Of a stretch of 64,000 nucleotides of DNA, positions 8,384 through 15,210 are shown one piece after another (position 1 is the stretch's first letter; the number at the start of each line of letters is the position of its first letter). The notes beneath the pieces were generated by a model. That model made no database searches. It saw only the letters and a program-made list of their open reading frames with translations, and had not been told where the DNA came from. The stretch is from Micromonospora peucetia. GTDB taxonomy: Bacteria; Actinomycetota; Actinomycetes; Mycobacteriales; Micromonosporaceae. The translations under genes were made by a program, and so were the position numbers. The stretch covers positions 2,356,001-2,420,000 of the forward strand of contig NZ_FMIC01000002.1 of assembly GCF_900091625.1 (NCBI RefSeq), written 5' to 3'.

Positions 8384-8914
8384 TCAGCAGGGGCTGTGGC
8401 CCTCGTGGAAGAGGCGCTGGGCCCAGTCGGCGTACCCGGCGATGATCTTCTTCACGGCCCGCCCGTCGTGCAGGAAGAGGTACGCCCGGTCGCCCTGCCG
8501 GGCGAGCAGCCCATCGAGCCGGTACGTCCCCTGCGGAGCGTCCAGCTCGCGGAGGGCCGGGTAGCGGGCACGGACCTCCTCGACCGGCATGCCGGCGGTG
8601 ACGCCCTGCGGGGTGCGCGTCGCCTCGCCGAGCCAGAGCAGCACCAACCGGTCGTCGACGAAGATCGGGCTGGTCGTGTCGTATCCGGCGAGCGTCGGGC
8701 CGCAGGCGTCGACGTCGGAGCGCAGGATGCCCCGCCGGGTCAGCTCGTCCTCGGTGTCGCCGAACTCGACGTCGCGCAGGCCGTTGAGATCGACCACCTG
8801 AACGACCCCGACGGGCCGGTCGCCCAGTTCGGGCGACGGCGGGTGCGCGCCGCTGCCCGAAACCCAGGCAGCCGTCATCAGCGCCGCGATAAAAGCAAAT
8901 TGTCGTAATTTCAT
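8384..8914 (-). CDS. Secreted protein of unknown function (176 aa)
   Basis: 176 residues from ATG 8914 with a Sec signal peptide (MKLRQFAFIAALMTAAWVSGSGA, cleavage near SGA). The mature part resembles a repeated GDTEDELxxRGIL / GMPVEEVRARYPAL pattern, in which two halves each carry a G(D/M)...E(D/E)(L/V)..R(G/Y) helix. That is common in small secreted proteins of unknown function from Streptomyces and Micromonospora. Two Cys are present, one of them at the extreme C-terminus (HSPC). Its start overlaps the stop of the 8911-9525 gene by 4 nt, and the repeat protein follows 13 nt downstream, so the three may be co-transcribed. Confidence 0.72.
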   Translation of the reverse strand: MKLRQFAFIAALMTAAWVSGSGAHPPSPELGDRPVGVVQVVDLNGLRDVEFGDTEDELTRRGILRSDVDACGPTLAGYDTTSPIFVDDRLVLLWLGEATRTPQGVTAGMPVEEVRARYPALRELDAPQGTYRLDGLLARQGDRAYLFLHDGRAVKKIIAGYADWAQRLFHEGHSPC

Positions 8915-9525
8915 GGAATCCCCCAGTCCCCAACGGGACTGGGGCGTTCAGGTTGCTGCCCGCCGGCAGATTGCCGGTTTTCCCATTCCTCGGCCAGCTC
9001 GTCCCAGTAGTCGGCGCTCAGTCGACGGCGTCCGTGCGTCAACCATCCCTCGGTGCTCCGCTCGACGTGCAGGCCCAGCTCGGCGAAGAGGTCGATCCAC
9101 GCGCCGGACTCCGCGCCGAGCCGGGTGAGCGCCGCGTTGACCGGCCACTGGGCACGCGGCCCTTCGAAGAGGCGGTCGAACCCCGGCCCCCAGCTCACCC
9201 CGCCGCCGAGCCACACCAGCGCCGACTGGTAGCCGGCCCCGCCGAAGAACTCCGCCTCCAGGTACGCCACCGGACCCGACCGCGACCAGCGCGCGAGGAC
9301 GTCGGTGAGTGCCGCCGAGAGCACCAGGTGGAACGGCTCCTCCCGGGACCGTTCCGCCACGGAGAAGTCAGGCGGCGTGCCGGTCAGTTCCTCTACCAGT
9401 TGCGGGGTGACCGGCAGCAGCCCGAAGTCCTGACGCAACTCGCCGAGGACCGCGTGGTCGAGGTCGGCGGTCTGCTCGCGAAGCAGCTCGGCGTCCGCGA
9501 CGACCGCGCTGAGCTGGTAACCCAT
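8911..9525 (-). CDS. Cytosolic protein of unknown function (204 aa)
   Basis: 204 residues from ATG 9525 with no signal peptide or membrane span. It starts MGYQLSAVVADAELLREQTA and contains VAYLEAEFFGGAGYQSALVW, a pattern I have seen in small uncharacterised actinobacterial proteins that accompany secreted or immunity-like genes. No function can be assigned. The stop overlaps the next gene (ATGA), indicating translational coupling. A palindrome (9538-9558) lies 13 bp upstream of the start. Confidence 0.7.
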   Translation of the reverse strand: MGYQLSAVVADAELLREQTADLDHAVLGELRQDFGLLPVTPQLVEELTGTPPDFSVAERSREEPFHLVLSAALTDVLARWSRSGPVAYLEAEFFGGAGYQSALVWLGGGVSWGPGFDRLFEGPRAQWPVNAALTRLGAESGAWIDLFAELGLHVERSTEGWLTHGRRRLSADYWDELAEEWENRQSAGGQQPERPSPVGDWGIP

Positions 9526-9537
9526 CCAATCCCCCCG

Positions 9538-9574
9538 CTATCCACACCCTGTGGATAGAACATGTGTACGACGG
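9538..9574 (+). promoter_or_regulatory. 37-bp composite palindrome / SOS-box-like element, copy 1
   Basis: CTATCCACA (9538-9546), CCC, TGTGGATAG (9550-9558) is a perfect 9-bp inverted repeat whose arms resemble DnaA boxes. It is followed directly by AACATGTGTACGA, similar to the actinobacterial LexA box (CGAAC-N4-GTTCG, two mismatches). A copy with 33 of 37 identical bases lies at 36316-36352 on the other strand. This copy is 13 bp upstream of the minus-strand gene starting at 9525. Confidence 0.55.
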
Positions 9575-9600
9575 TGACCCTCGCCCTGCCCTGCCCCCGC

Positions 9601-9649
9601 CCGTCCCCGTCCCCGTCCCCGTCCCCGTCCCCGTCCCCGTCCCCGTCCC
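9601..9649. repeat. (CCGTCC)n hexanucleotide repeat
   Basis: About eight tandem copies of CCGTCC on the plus strand in the non-coding region between divergent genes. It forms the C-rich wing to the left of the palindromic element at 9684-9760. Confidence 0.95.
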
Positions 9650-9683
9650 CCGCACCGTACCCGCCCTCCTCCGCCGTTTCTGC

Positions 9684-9760
9684 CCCGCGATCTTGCACTT
9701 TCAGCCCTCTTTTTGGGCGCAATGCGGTTTTTGCCTGGGCGCAAACTGCAAGATCGCGGG
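9684..9760. repeat. Dispersed palindromic element, copy A
   Basis: 77-bp imperfect palindrome: CCCGCGATCTTGCA (9684-9697) is the exact complement of TGCAAGATCGCGGG (9747-9760). The interior contains GCCC...GGGC sub-stems. The same ends occur at 34464-34535 and 57723-57802. It is intergenic and encodes no protein. Confidence 0.9.
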
Positions 9761-9813
9761 CGCGGGCGCGGGCGCGGGCGCGAGGGAGAGGGCGGGGGTG
9801 GGGGTGGGGGTGG
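9756..9813. repeat. G-rich tandem repeats right of palindrome A
   Basis: (GCGGGC)n at about 9756-9782 is followed by GGGGGT repeats at 9793-9813, giving at least four G-runs on the plus strand. This is the G-rich wing opposite the (CCGTCC)n wing. The 9526-9824 interval holds only these repeats and the 37-bp element; no gene is seen in it. Confidence 0.85.
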
Positions 9814-9824
9814 GGCTTGCCTGG

Positions 9825-10016
9825 TCAGGGGCGTTTGGCGACCTCGTTGACGAACGCGCGCCACGCCGCCGGTGCGAAGGCGAGCGCCGGGCCGGCCGGG
9901 TCCTTCGAGTCCCGCACCGCGACGAAGCCGGGCAGGTTGTCGGCGACCTCGACGCAGTTGCCGCCGTTGCCGCTGCTGCGGGTGCTCTTGCGCCACCGCG
10001 CGCCATTCAGCTCCAT
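9825..10016 (-). CDS. DUF397 (BldB-like) small protein
   Basis: 63 residues from ATG 10016. It has the DUF397 signature WRKSTRSSGNGGNCVEVAD...VRDSKDP.GPALAF...WRAFV. DUF397 proteins are small actinobacterial partners of XRE/DUF5753 regulators, and BldB of Streptomyces is the known example, acting in development and antibiotic production. The start overlaps the stop of the upstream XRE gene by 10 nt, so the two form a coupled pair. No third anti-sigma-like gene of the kind sometimes found in WhiJ/AbaA clusters is present. Confidence 0.92.
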   Translation of the reverse strand: MELNGARWRKSTRSSGNGGNCVEVADNLPGFVAVRDSKDPAGPALAFAPAAWRAFVNEVAKRP

Positions 10017-10774
10017 GACTCCGCCATTTCCGTGATGAGATCGACAGACTGCCAGTGCGACAGCGCCTCGCCGCGCACGTTTTCCCACGCAGCCATCATG
10101 GCGGCGATGTCGCCCGGGTCGCTAACCACTTGTCCCTGGAGTTGGTTGTCGAGATAGCCGGCGACCCGGTGGTCGCGGCTGCCGGCGAGCACGAACGGCC
10201 CGTTCAGGCCGGCGTACGCCCCGACCGTCGACGGCACGACGTGCACCCGGACGTGCGGCTCGGCGCACGCCGCGACCAGGGCCCGGAGCTGCTCGGACAT
10301 GGTGTCCCGGCCGCCGACCGGCCGGCGCAGCACCGCCTCGTCGATGACCGCCGTGAACTGCGGCGGCTCGTCCTGCCGGAGGATGCCCTGACGGGCCAGC
10401 CGGGACGCCAGGTGCCGCTCGACATCACCCCGGGGGAACAGGCCGCCACCGGTCAGCACGGCCCGCCCGTACGCCTCGGTCTGGAGCAGAACGGGCAACA
10501 CCACCGACTCATACGACCGCAGCGACACCGCCTCGCGCTCGATCTCCTGCCAGGGACGGAACCAGATCGGGTCACGACGTCTCGAAGTGTCCGGCCAGAT
10601 GTCCGACACGTCCCGGCGGAGGGCTTCCGCCGCCGCCAGCCGGTGCCGGGCGTGCGGTATGCGGTCCTCGGTCAACCAGCGCCCGACCGTCTTGGGGTCG
10701 ACGCTGACGGTCTCGGCGAGGGATTCGATCGTGTACCCGGTGTCGCTGAGCGCCACCCGAAGCGCGTCGTTCAC
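10007..10774 (-). CDS. XRE-family regulator with DUF5753 domain (WhiJ-like)
   Basis: 255 residues from GTG 10774. The helix-turn-helix lies at about residues 5-55 (ALSDTGYTIESLAETVSVDP, then KTVGRWLTEDRIP), and the rest is the DUF5753 ligand/regulatory domain, with LPVLLQTEAYGRAV and FTAVIDEAVLRRPVGG. GTG 10774 is preferred to the in-frame ATG at 10786 because GGGAGG lies about 5 nt before the GTG. The WhiJ-type regulators of Streptomyces pair with DUF397 proteins, and this gene overlaps one. The target genes cannot be seen from the sequence. Confidence 0.9.
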   Translation of the reverse strand: MNDALRVALSDTGYTIESLAETVSVDPKTVGRWLTEDRIPHARHRLAAAEALRRDVSDIWPDTSRRRDPIWFRPWQEIEREAVSLRSYESVVLPVLLQTEAYGRAVLTGGGLFPRGDVERHLASRLARQGILRQDEPPQFTAVIDEAVLRRPVGGRDTMSEQLRALVAACAEPHVRVHVVPSTVGAYAGLNGPFVLAGSRDHRVAGYLDNQLQGQVVSDPGDIAAMMAAWENVRGEALSHWQSVDLITEMAESWS

Positions 10775-11010
10775 GGGCCCTCCCATCGGACGTCCCAAAT
10801 ATCTGGGCACCATAGCCCTACGGGCTGTATCTGTCTGCTCACTACCGGCATGTTGGGGTGACGAAGACGGCGCGGCCGGTGGAGGCGAAGGAGCCCGGCG
10901 GTCGGCGTCAGTCGTGGGGCCGCCCCGGCGGGGAGGGCGGGGCGGCCCCCTCCAACCCTTTTCGTCCTCGCCAGGACGAGTCCTGCCGAGCCGCCAAGGA
11001 GGTACCGCCC

Positions 11011-11496
11011 ATGCGAACCCGCCGCGACCCAGCCCCGAGCAGCGAGCCGTCCCCCGCCCCTCCGGACGACCACGACGATCCGCCCGCCGAGCCCGCCGAG
11101 CCCGCCGAGCCCGCCGAGCCCGCCGAGCCCGCCGAGCCCGCCGAGCCCGCCCGGCGGCGGCCGATGACCTGGGCCGTCGGTACGACCATCCGCGTCCCCG
11201 ACGACTCCTACCGCTTCGGCGAGGGCCCACTGACGCTGCGGATCACCGAGGTGCTGGGCGTCGGCCCGTTCGAGGGTCGACTGTGGGCCGAGGTGCGCGG
11301 CCACCAGGTGAACGCCGACGGCACCCTCCGCCCGCGCGAGCGCTTCGCCTCGATCCGCGTCGACCGGGCCCGGGTGGTCCCCACCGTTGCGGGCCAGGTC
11401 GGTGGGGTCTCCACCGGTGCGGGGCAGGTCGCGGCGGTCTCCACCGGCGCAGGCCAGGTCGGTGCGGCGGGGTCGGTCGGGCCGGGGGCGCGGTGA
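11011..11496 (+). CDS. Protein with EPA-repeat linker and conserved core, unknown function
   Basis: 161 residues from ATG 11011, chosen because AAGGAGG sits about 8 nt upstream; the frame is open further upstream without such a signal. Residues about 1-50 contain an (Glu-Pro-Ala)n tandem repeat encoded by GAGCCCGCC units (11089-11150). The core, WAVGTTIRVPDDSYRFGEGP, then LTLRITEVLGV...GRLWAEVRGHQVNADGTL, is a beta-rich domain I have seen in Micromonosporaceae but cannot name. The tail has three GAGQV-type repeats. It is coupled to the next gene by a GTGA overlap. Confidence 0.72.
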   Translation: MRTRRDPAPSSEPSPAPPDDHDDPPAEPAEPAEPAEPAEPAEPAEPARRRPMTWAVGTTIRVPDDSYRFGEGPLTLRITEVLGVGPFEGRLWAEVRGHQVNADGTLRPRERFASIRVDRARVVPTVAGQVGGVSTGAGQVAAVSTGAGQVGAAGSVGPGAR

Positions 11497-11741
11497 GTCG
11501 CCGACGTGAGCATGTCCCGACCCGACCCACGTGGCGCTGCCGGGCGTGCGGCATCGCCTGGCCCTGCTCAGCGGCGAAGCTGCGGCTGCTCGGTGAGTAC
11601 CGCCACGACCGGGCCGCACTCACCGTCTACCTGGCGACCCTCCAGACCGAGGCCGCCGAACAACTCGTCGCGCTCGACTCCGGTGTGAGCCTGACCCACC
11701 TGGCCGACCGGTTCCTCTCCTGGGCCCGCCCGCGCGGCTGA
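11493..11741 (+). CDS. Small Cys-containing protein (82 aa), often misnamed flavin reductase
   Basis: 82 residues from GTG 11493, whose GTGA overlaps the previous stop. The pattern WRCRACGIAWPCSAAKLRLL (C-x2-C-x6-C), then a helix YLATLQTEAAEQL and DRFLSWA, marks a small actinobacterial family that databases sometimes label flavin reductase, which its size makes implausible. A metal or redox role for the three Cys is possible but unproven. The 3' end lies inside a 30-bp tandem duplication. Confidence 0.72.
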   Translation: MSRRREHVPTRPTWRCRACGIAWPCSAAKLRLLGEYRHDRAALTVYLATLQTEAAEQLVALDSGVSLTHLADRFLSWARPRG

Positions 11742-11780
11742 CGACGCGCCGTGGCCCGCCCGCGCGGCTGACGACGCGCC
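11723..11780. repeat. 30-bp tandem duplication spanning a stop codon
   Basis: A 28-base identical segment (GGCCCGCCCGCGCGGCTGAC...) occurs at 11723-11750 and 11753-11780. The first copy encodes the last residues and stop of the small Cys protein, and the second repeats the same end as non-coding DNA. This indicates recent slippage or unequal recombination. Confidence 0.92.
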
Positions 11781-11827
11781 ACGGGCCGGTGGTCCCTCCG
11801 TGCCCGTGCCGCCGCCCGTCGTAGCGC

Positions 11828-12628
11828 TCAGAGCAGCAGGTTGACCAGGGCGGCAAGCCCGACGACCACGATCGTGGCGCGTAGGACCACCGGAGGCAGC
11901 CGGCGTCCCCACCGGCCGCCGATCAGGCCGCCCACCACGGAACCCGCCGCGATCAGCAGCGCCGGCTGCCACGCCACCGTTCCCACGGCGACGAACAGGG
12001 CCGCCGCGACCCCGTTCACCAGGCCGGCGAGCACGTTCTTCACCCCGTTGACCCAGCGCAGGTCGGTGGAGAGCAACACGCCGAGCAGCCCCAGCAGCAG
12101 CACTCCCTGTGCGGCGCCGAAGTACCCGCCGTACACCCCGGTGCCGAACACGCCGAGCAGCAGCAGCGGCCCGACGTGCCGGACCGCCCCGCCACCGGCG
12201 GACGGCGGGCCCGCGCCGTCCGGGACCGGCCGGCGGCGGGCCAACGCCCGCGCCAGTCGCGGCTGCACCACCACGAGCACCAGCGCGAGGACGATCAGCA
12301 CCGGCACGATGGCCCGGAACGCGCCGGGGGGCAGGAGCAGCAGCAGTACGCCGCCGGTGACCCCGCCAAGCACGGCGGCCACGCCCAGACGTGCCAGCAG
12401 GCCGCCGTGCCCGGCCAGATCCCTGCGATAGGCGTACGCCGCGGAAAATGATCCCGGCACCAGCCCGACGGTGTTGGACACGTTCGCCACCACCGGTGGG
12501 AAGCCGAGGGAGAGCAGGACCGGGAAGGTCACCAGCGTGCCCGAACCCACCACCGCGTTGATGGCGCCCGCCGCGACCCCGGCGGCCAGCACGGCCAGCG
12601 CTTCAGGGGCATTCAGCATTACGTTCAC
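11828..12628 (-). CDS. TSUP-family sulfite/anion exporter (TauE/SafE)
   Basis: 266 residues from ATG 12628 with about eight hydrophobic segments. The TSUP signature GAINAVVGSGTLVTFPVLLS lies near the N-terminus, and its second half-repeat GVYGGYFGAAQGVLLLGLLG lies about residue 165. Family members export sulfite, sulfoacetate or related organosulfur anions, or take part in metal homeostasis. No sulfur-metabolism genes are adjacent, so the substrate is unknown. Confidence 0.9.
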   Translation of the reverse strand: MNVMLNAPEALAVLAAGVAAGAINAVVGSGTLVTFPVLLSLGFPPVVANVSNTVGLVPGSFSAAYAYRRDLAGHGGLLARLGVAAVLGGVTGGVLLLLLPPGAFRAIVPVLIVLALVLVVVQPRLARALARRRPVPDGAGPPSAGGGAVRHVGPLLLLGVFGTGVYGGYFGAAQGVLLLGLLGVLLSTDLRWVNGVKNVLAGLVNGVAAALFVAVGTVAWQPALLIAAGSVVGGLIGGRWGRRLPPVVLRATIVVVGLAALVNLLL

Positions 12629-12726
12629 TTTGTCTGCGCTCTCCCCGGGCAGGTCGTCGCCCGCAGGTCGCCGCCGCCCGGTTGTCTCGCTGTCGGATGC
12701 GGCTGTCAGCGTAGGGCGTGGGTCCT

Positions 12727-12802
12727 GCCGGTTGATCGACGTGCGGCAGGGATCACGCCGCGCCCAGCCGCTTGATCGACGCGGTGGGGATCACGCCGCG
12801 CC
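12727..12802. repeat. Two direct repeats of about 36 bp downstream of the HEAT-like gene
   Basis: GCCGGTTGATCGACGTGCGG... (12727-12764) and GCCGCTTGATCGACGCGGTG... (12767-12802) share the TTGATCGACG and GGATCACGCCGCGCC blocks with a 40-bp period. They lie in the interval between the TSUP gene and the HEAT-like gene stop. The function is unknown. Confidence 0.8.
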
Positions 12803-13222
12803 TCACCTCCGCAGTGGGCGCGGTCGCCAGGGCCCGGCGTGGCGGCGGCGTAACCAACGGGGCAGCCGGTGCCGAGGAACGAATGAGCCGATGTCGCCCG
12901 CCGCGTTGTCGGCGTAACCGCGTAGTTGATAGCCACCGAGCACGGTGCGATCGTGCAGCGCAATCCGGAGCAGAGCCAGCGACTCGTCGTCGATCTCCCG
13001 GTGCAGGCGTCCGAAGTGGCCCAGCGACTGCAACGCGTTCGCCCTGGTCTGGGGGTCCCGCGACCGGAGCCCGCGTTTGATCCGGGGAAGGACGACGGCA
13101 GCCGGGTGGGACTCGTCCAGCACCAGCCAGAGGAGTGCCGGCCCAGCGCCCGGCTCCGCACGGTCCAGGGATGCGTCGACGTTTTCCGGGCAGTCGCATT
13201 CGTCGAACTCCGGGCCGGTCAC
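12803..13222 (-). CDS. Small HEAT-like repeat protein
   Basis: 139 residues from GTG 13222. The core ALLWLVLDESHPAAVVLPRIKRGLRSRDPQTRANALQSLGHFGRLH resembles HEAT/ARM-type helical repeats of the kind found in small immunity or scaffold proteins. It ends in an Arg-rich tail. The GTG overlaps by 4 nt the stop of a 19-codon TTG-started frame (13219-13278) that has a better ribosome binding site (GGAAGGAG), so either coupling through a micro-ORF or a frameshifted N-terminus is possible. The function is unknown. Confidence 0.6.
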   Translation of the reverse strand: MTGPEFDECDCPENVDASLDRAEPGAGPALLWLVLDESHPAAVVLPRIKRGLRSRDPQTRANALQSLGHFGRLHREIDDESLALLRIALHDRTVLGGYQLRGYADNAAGDIGSFVPRHRLPRWLRRRHAGPWRPRPLRR

Positions 13223-13278
13223 GTGCCGGACATCGCGATCGGCTGTGTCCAGAGCAGCCAGCGGGGGATCTTGTCCAA
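13219..13278 (-). CDS. Possible 19-codon leader/micro-ORF coupled to the HEAT-like gene
   Basis: TTG 13278 is preceded by GGAAGGAG at good spacing. The frame encodes MDKIPRWLLWTQPIAMSGT and ends with TGA, which overlaps the GTG start at 13222. It could be a real upstream micro-ORF or the true N-terminus of the downstream gene after a one-base frameshift. The evidence is limited to spacing and overlap. Confidence 0.35.
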   Translation of the reverse strand: MDKIPRWLLWTQPIAMSGT

Positions 13279-13491
13279 GCGGACCACTCCTTCCAGCCTT
13301 GCCCGTTGAGAGCGATGTCGGCCACCGGTGGTTCGTCGATGAGACATTGGCATGTGCCGGGCAGCACAACCGCGGCCCGTCGTGGCGCCTGGTGCGGAGC
13401 TGACGCCAGGACGCAGCCCTCATGGGACATTGGCGAGCGGCCATGGCTGACCGGTCTCTGATTGTTGCTCGGCACCCTGTCTAATACGAAT

Positions 13492-14748
13492 ATGCCGACG
13501 GTTCGTGATCGATTCGCTGCTGCACGTGCGGGTTGGATGTCGGGCAGGTCTGTTCGAGTACCCGGCGCTGCGCCACGTTGGCGGACTTCCGCCCTGCGGG
13601 CGCGTGGTTCCCGCGCCGGTGGCCCGGTGCCGGTGGTGCAGCCGGAGCGGCAGTCCCGTGTGCAGGTCGTGTTCCAGGGGGTCACCGCGCTGACGGCGGT
13701 CGCCGCGTTGTTGTTCACCGCCCAGTCCCTGGTCTACACGGCTGACGCGACCCGGGCGACCCGTGCCCAGATCGATCTCGCCGCCCGGGGCCAGATCGCC
13801 GACCGATTCAACCGGGCCATCGACCAGCTCGGTCAGACCGGTCTGGACAAGCTCAGCGTCCGACTCGGCGGCATCTACTCCCTCGAACGCATCATGCGCG
13901 ACTCGCCCGAGGACGAACCCACCGTCATCGCGGTCCTGAGCGCCTTCCTCCGTACCAACGCACGCAGGAAGGCCGAGCCGGTCAGGTCAGCCGACCCGCT
14001 CAAGTCACCGAAACCCCCACCGGCAGCGCCGGAAGACGTGCGCGCGGCCTTTGCCGTGCTCGCCCGACGGCCACACCCCGAACACGAGCAGAACCGTCGC
14101 CTCGACCTCGCCGGTACCCAACTGTCCCTACCCGAGATCTCCCTACCCCACGCGAGCCTGCGCGATGCGAACCTGCGCGACGCGGACCTCAGTTTTTCGG
14201 ACCTGACCAATGCGGACCTGAGCAGCGCAGATCTGGTCGGCATCTATCTGAACGGGGCGAACCTGAGCGGGGCGAATCTGGCCGGCTCGTACATGTCGTA
14301 CGCGAAGTTGAGTGTCGCGATCCTGGATGGCGCAAACCTGACCAACACGACCCTGGGCTTCGCGTACCTGGGCGGCGCGGATCTGGGCGGCGCGGACCTG
14401 AGGGACGCGGATCTGAGCGGTGCGGACCTGGGCGACGCGGACCTCAGCAACGCGAACCTGACCGGCGCGGATCTGAGGGGCGCAGACCTGAACGAGGCGA
14501 ACCTGACCGCCGCGAACCTGACCGGCGCCCGCTTGGACGACGCGGACCTGATCAACACGAATCTGACCGGTACGCACCTGACCGGCGCGGATCTGAGTGG
14601 CGCGGATCTCGACGGCGCGGATCTGAGCGGCGTGACGGGGCTGACCAGTGAGGCTGTTCGGTGCAGCCGGGTGGGTGAGCGGACCCGGTTGCCAACCGGC
14701 GTGACGCGGCCTTCGGATGTGCCGGTGAGCAAGAGGCCGTTCTGCTGA
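13492..14748 (+). CDS. Membrane-anchored pentapeptide-repeat protein
   Basis: 418 residues from ATG 13492 (a TTG at 13462 is an alternative start). There is one hydrophobic helix at about residues 58-82, then a conserved segment RGQIADRFNRAIDQLGQTG and LGGIYSLERIMRDSPEDEP, which is typical of actinobacterial membrane pentapeptide proteins. Residues about 203-383 are some 36 A(D/N)LxX pentapeptides, expected to form a right-handed quadrilateral beta-helix. Some members of the superfamily mimic DNA and protect gyrase, but members with this transmembrane N-domain have no known function. The repeat makes the minus strand falsely open. Confidence 0.88.
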   Translation: MPTVRDRFAAARAGWMSGRSVRVPGAAPRWRTSALRARGSRAGGPVPVVQPERQSRVQVVFQGVTALTAVAALLFTAQSLVYTADATRATRAQIDLAARGQIADRFNRAIDQLGQTGLDKLSVRLGGIYSLERIMRDSPEDEPTVIAVLSAFLRTNARRKAEPVRSADPLKSPKPPPAAPEDVRAAFAVLARRPHPEHEQNRRLDLAGTQLSLPEISLPHASLRDANLRDADLSFSDLTNADLSSADLVGIYLNGANLSGANLAGSYMSYAKLSVAILDGANLTNTTLGFAYLGGADLGGADLRDADLSGADLGDADLSNANLTGADLRGADLNEANLTAANLTGARLDDADLINTNLTGTHLTGADLSGADLDGADLSGVTGLTSEAVRCSRVGERTRLPTGVTRPSDVPVSKRPFC

Positions 14749-14846
14749 CAGGAGCGCGCCGTGGTCCAGCGGGGAGAGTGACCGCAGAGACGACTCAGGG
14801 CCGGTCCCCGGTGGGCCGACCCTGTCGTTCGTGCTGCTCAAGCGAG

Positions 14847-14931
14847 CGGAGGATACGAGATTCGAACTCGTGAGGGTGTAAACCCAACACGCTTTCCAAG
14901 CGTGCGCCCTAGGCCTCTAGGCGAATCCTCC
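14847..14931 (-). tRNA. tRNA-Ser (anticodon GGA)
   Basis: 85-nt class II tRNA on the minus strand. The acceptor GGAGGAT (complement of 14925-14931) pairs with ATCCTCC (complement of 14848-14854), discriminator G. The anticodon stem-loop CACGC-TTGGAAA-GCGTG gives anticodon GGA. There is a long variable arm, the T-loop is GAGTTCGAATCTC, and no CCA is encoded. Confidence 0.96.
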
Positions 14932-15008
14932 GCAGACGAGGATACAGGTCCCCGGCGGGTGGGCCACCCCACCACCCCCTGAAGATCGACGCGGCGTCGG
15001 GTAGGGTT

Positions 15009-15106
15009 GGCGGTACCTCCCGTGCGGCGGTATCTCGTGAACCTCCCCAGGGCCGGAAGGCAGCAAGGATAAGCGAGCTCTGCCGGGTGCACGGGAGGCC
15101 TTTTTG
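15009..15106 (+). ncRNA. ffs: Signal recognition particle RNA (small 4.5S type)
   Basis: It contains the SRP domain IV hallmark CAGGGCCGGAAGGCAGCAAGG (about 15049-15067), with the GGAA tetraloop and the asymmetric internal loop bound by Ffh. The closing helix pairs CCTCCCGTGC (15017-15025 region) with GCACGGGAGG (about 15089-15098), followed by CCTTTTTG as terminator. The position between tRNA-Ser and dnaX matches other actinobacteria. The exact ends are approximate. Confidence 0.93.
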
Positions 15107-15210
15107 TCTCCGGGTCCCGGTAACGTCCCTGCGGGTCAGGTCACGGGGTGGTGGGTGGTCACCCGCGCCTGACCGGCGCAGAATGGCTCGGTCGAGAGGA
15201 GGCGGGACGA

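Noticed and set aside
9601..9813. Tandem repeats as a possible CRISPR array
   Set aside because: Units are 6 bp with no unique spacers, so this is simple-sequence DNA.
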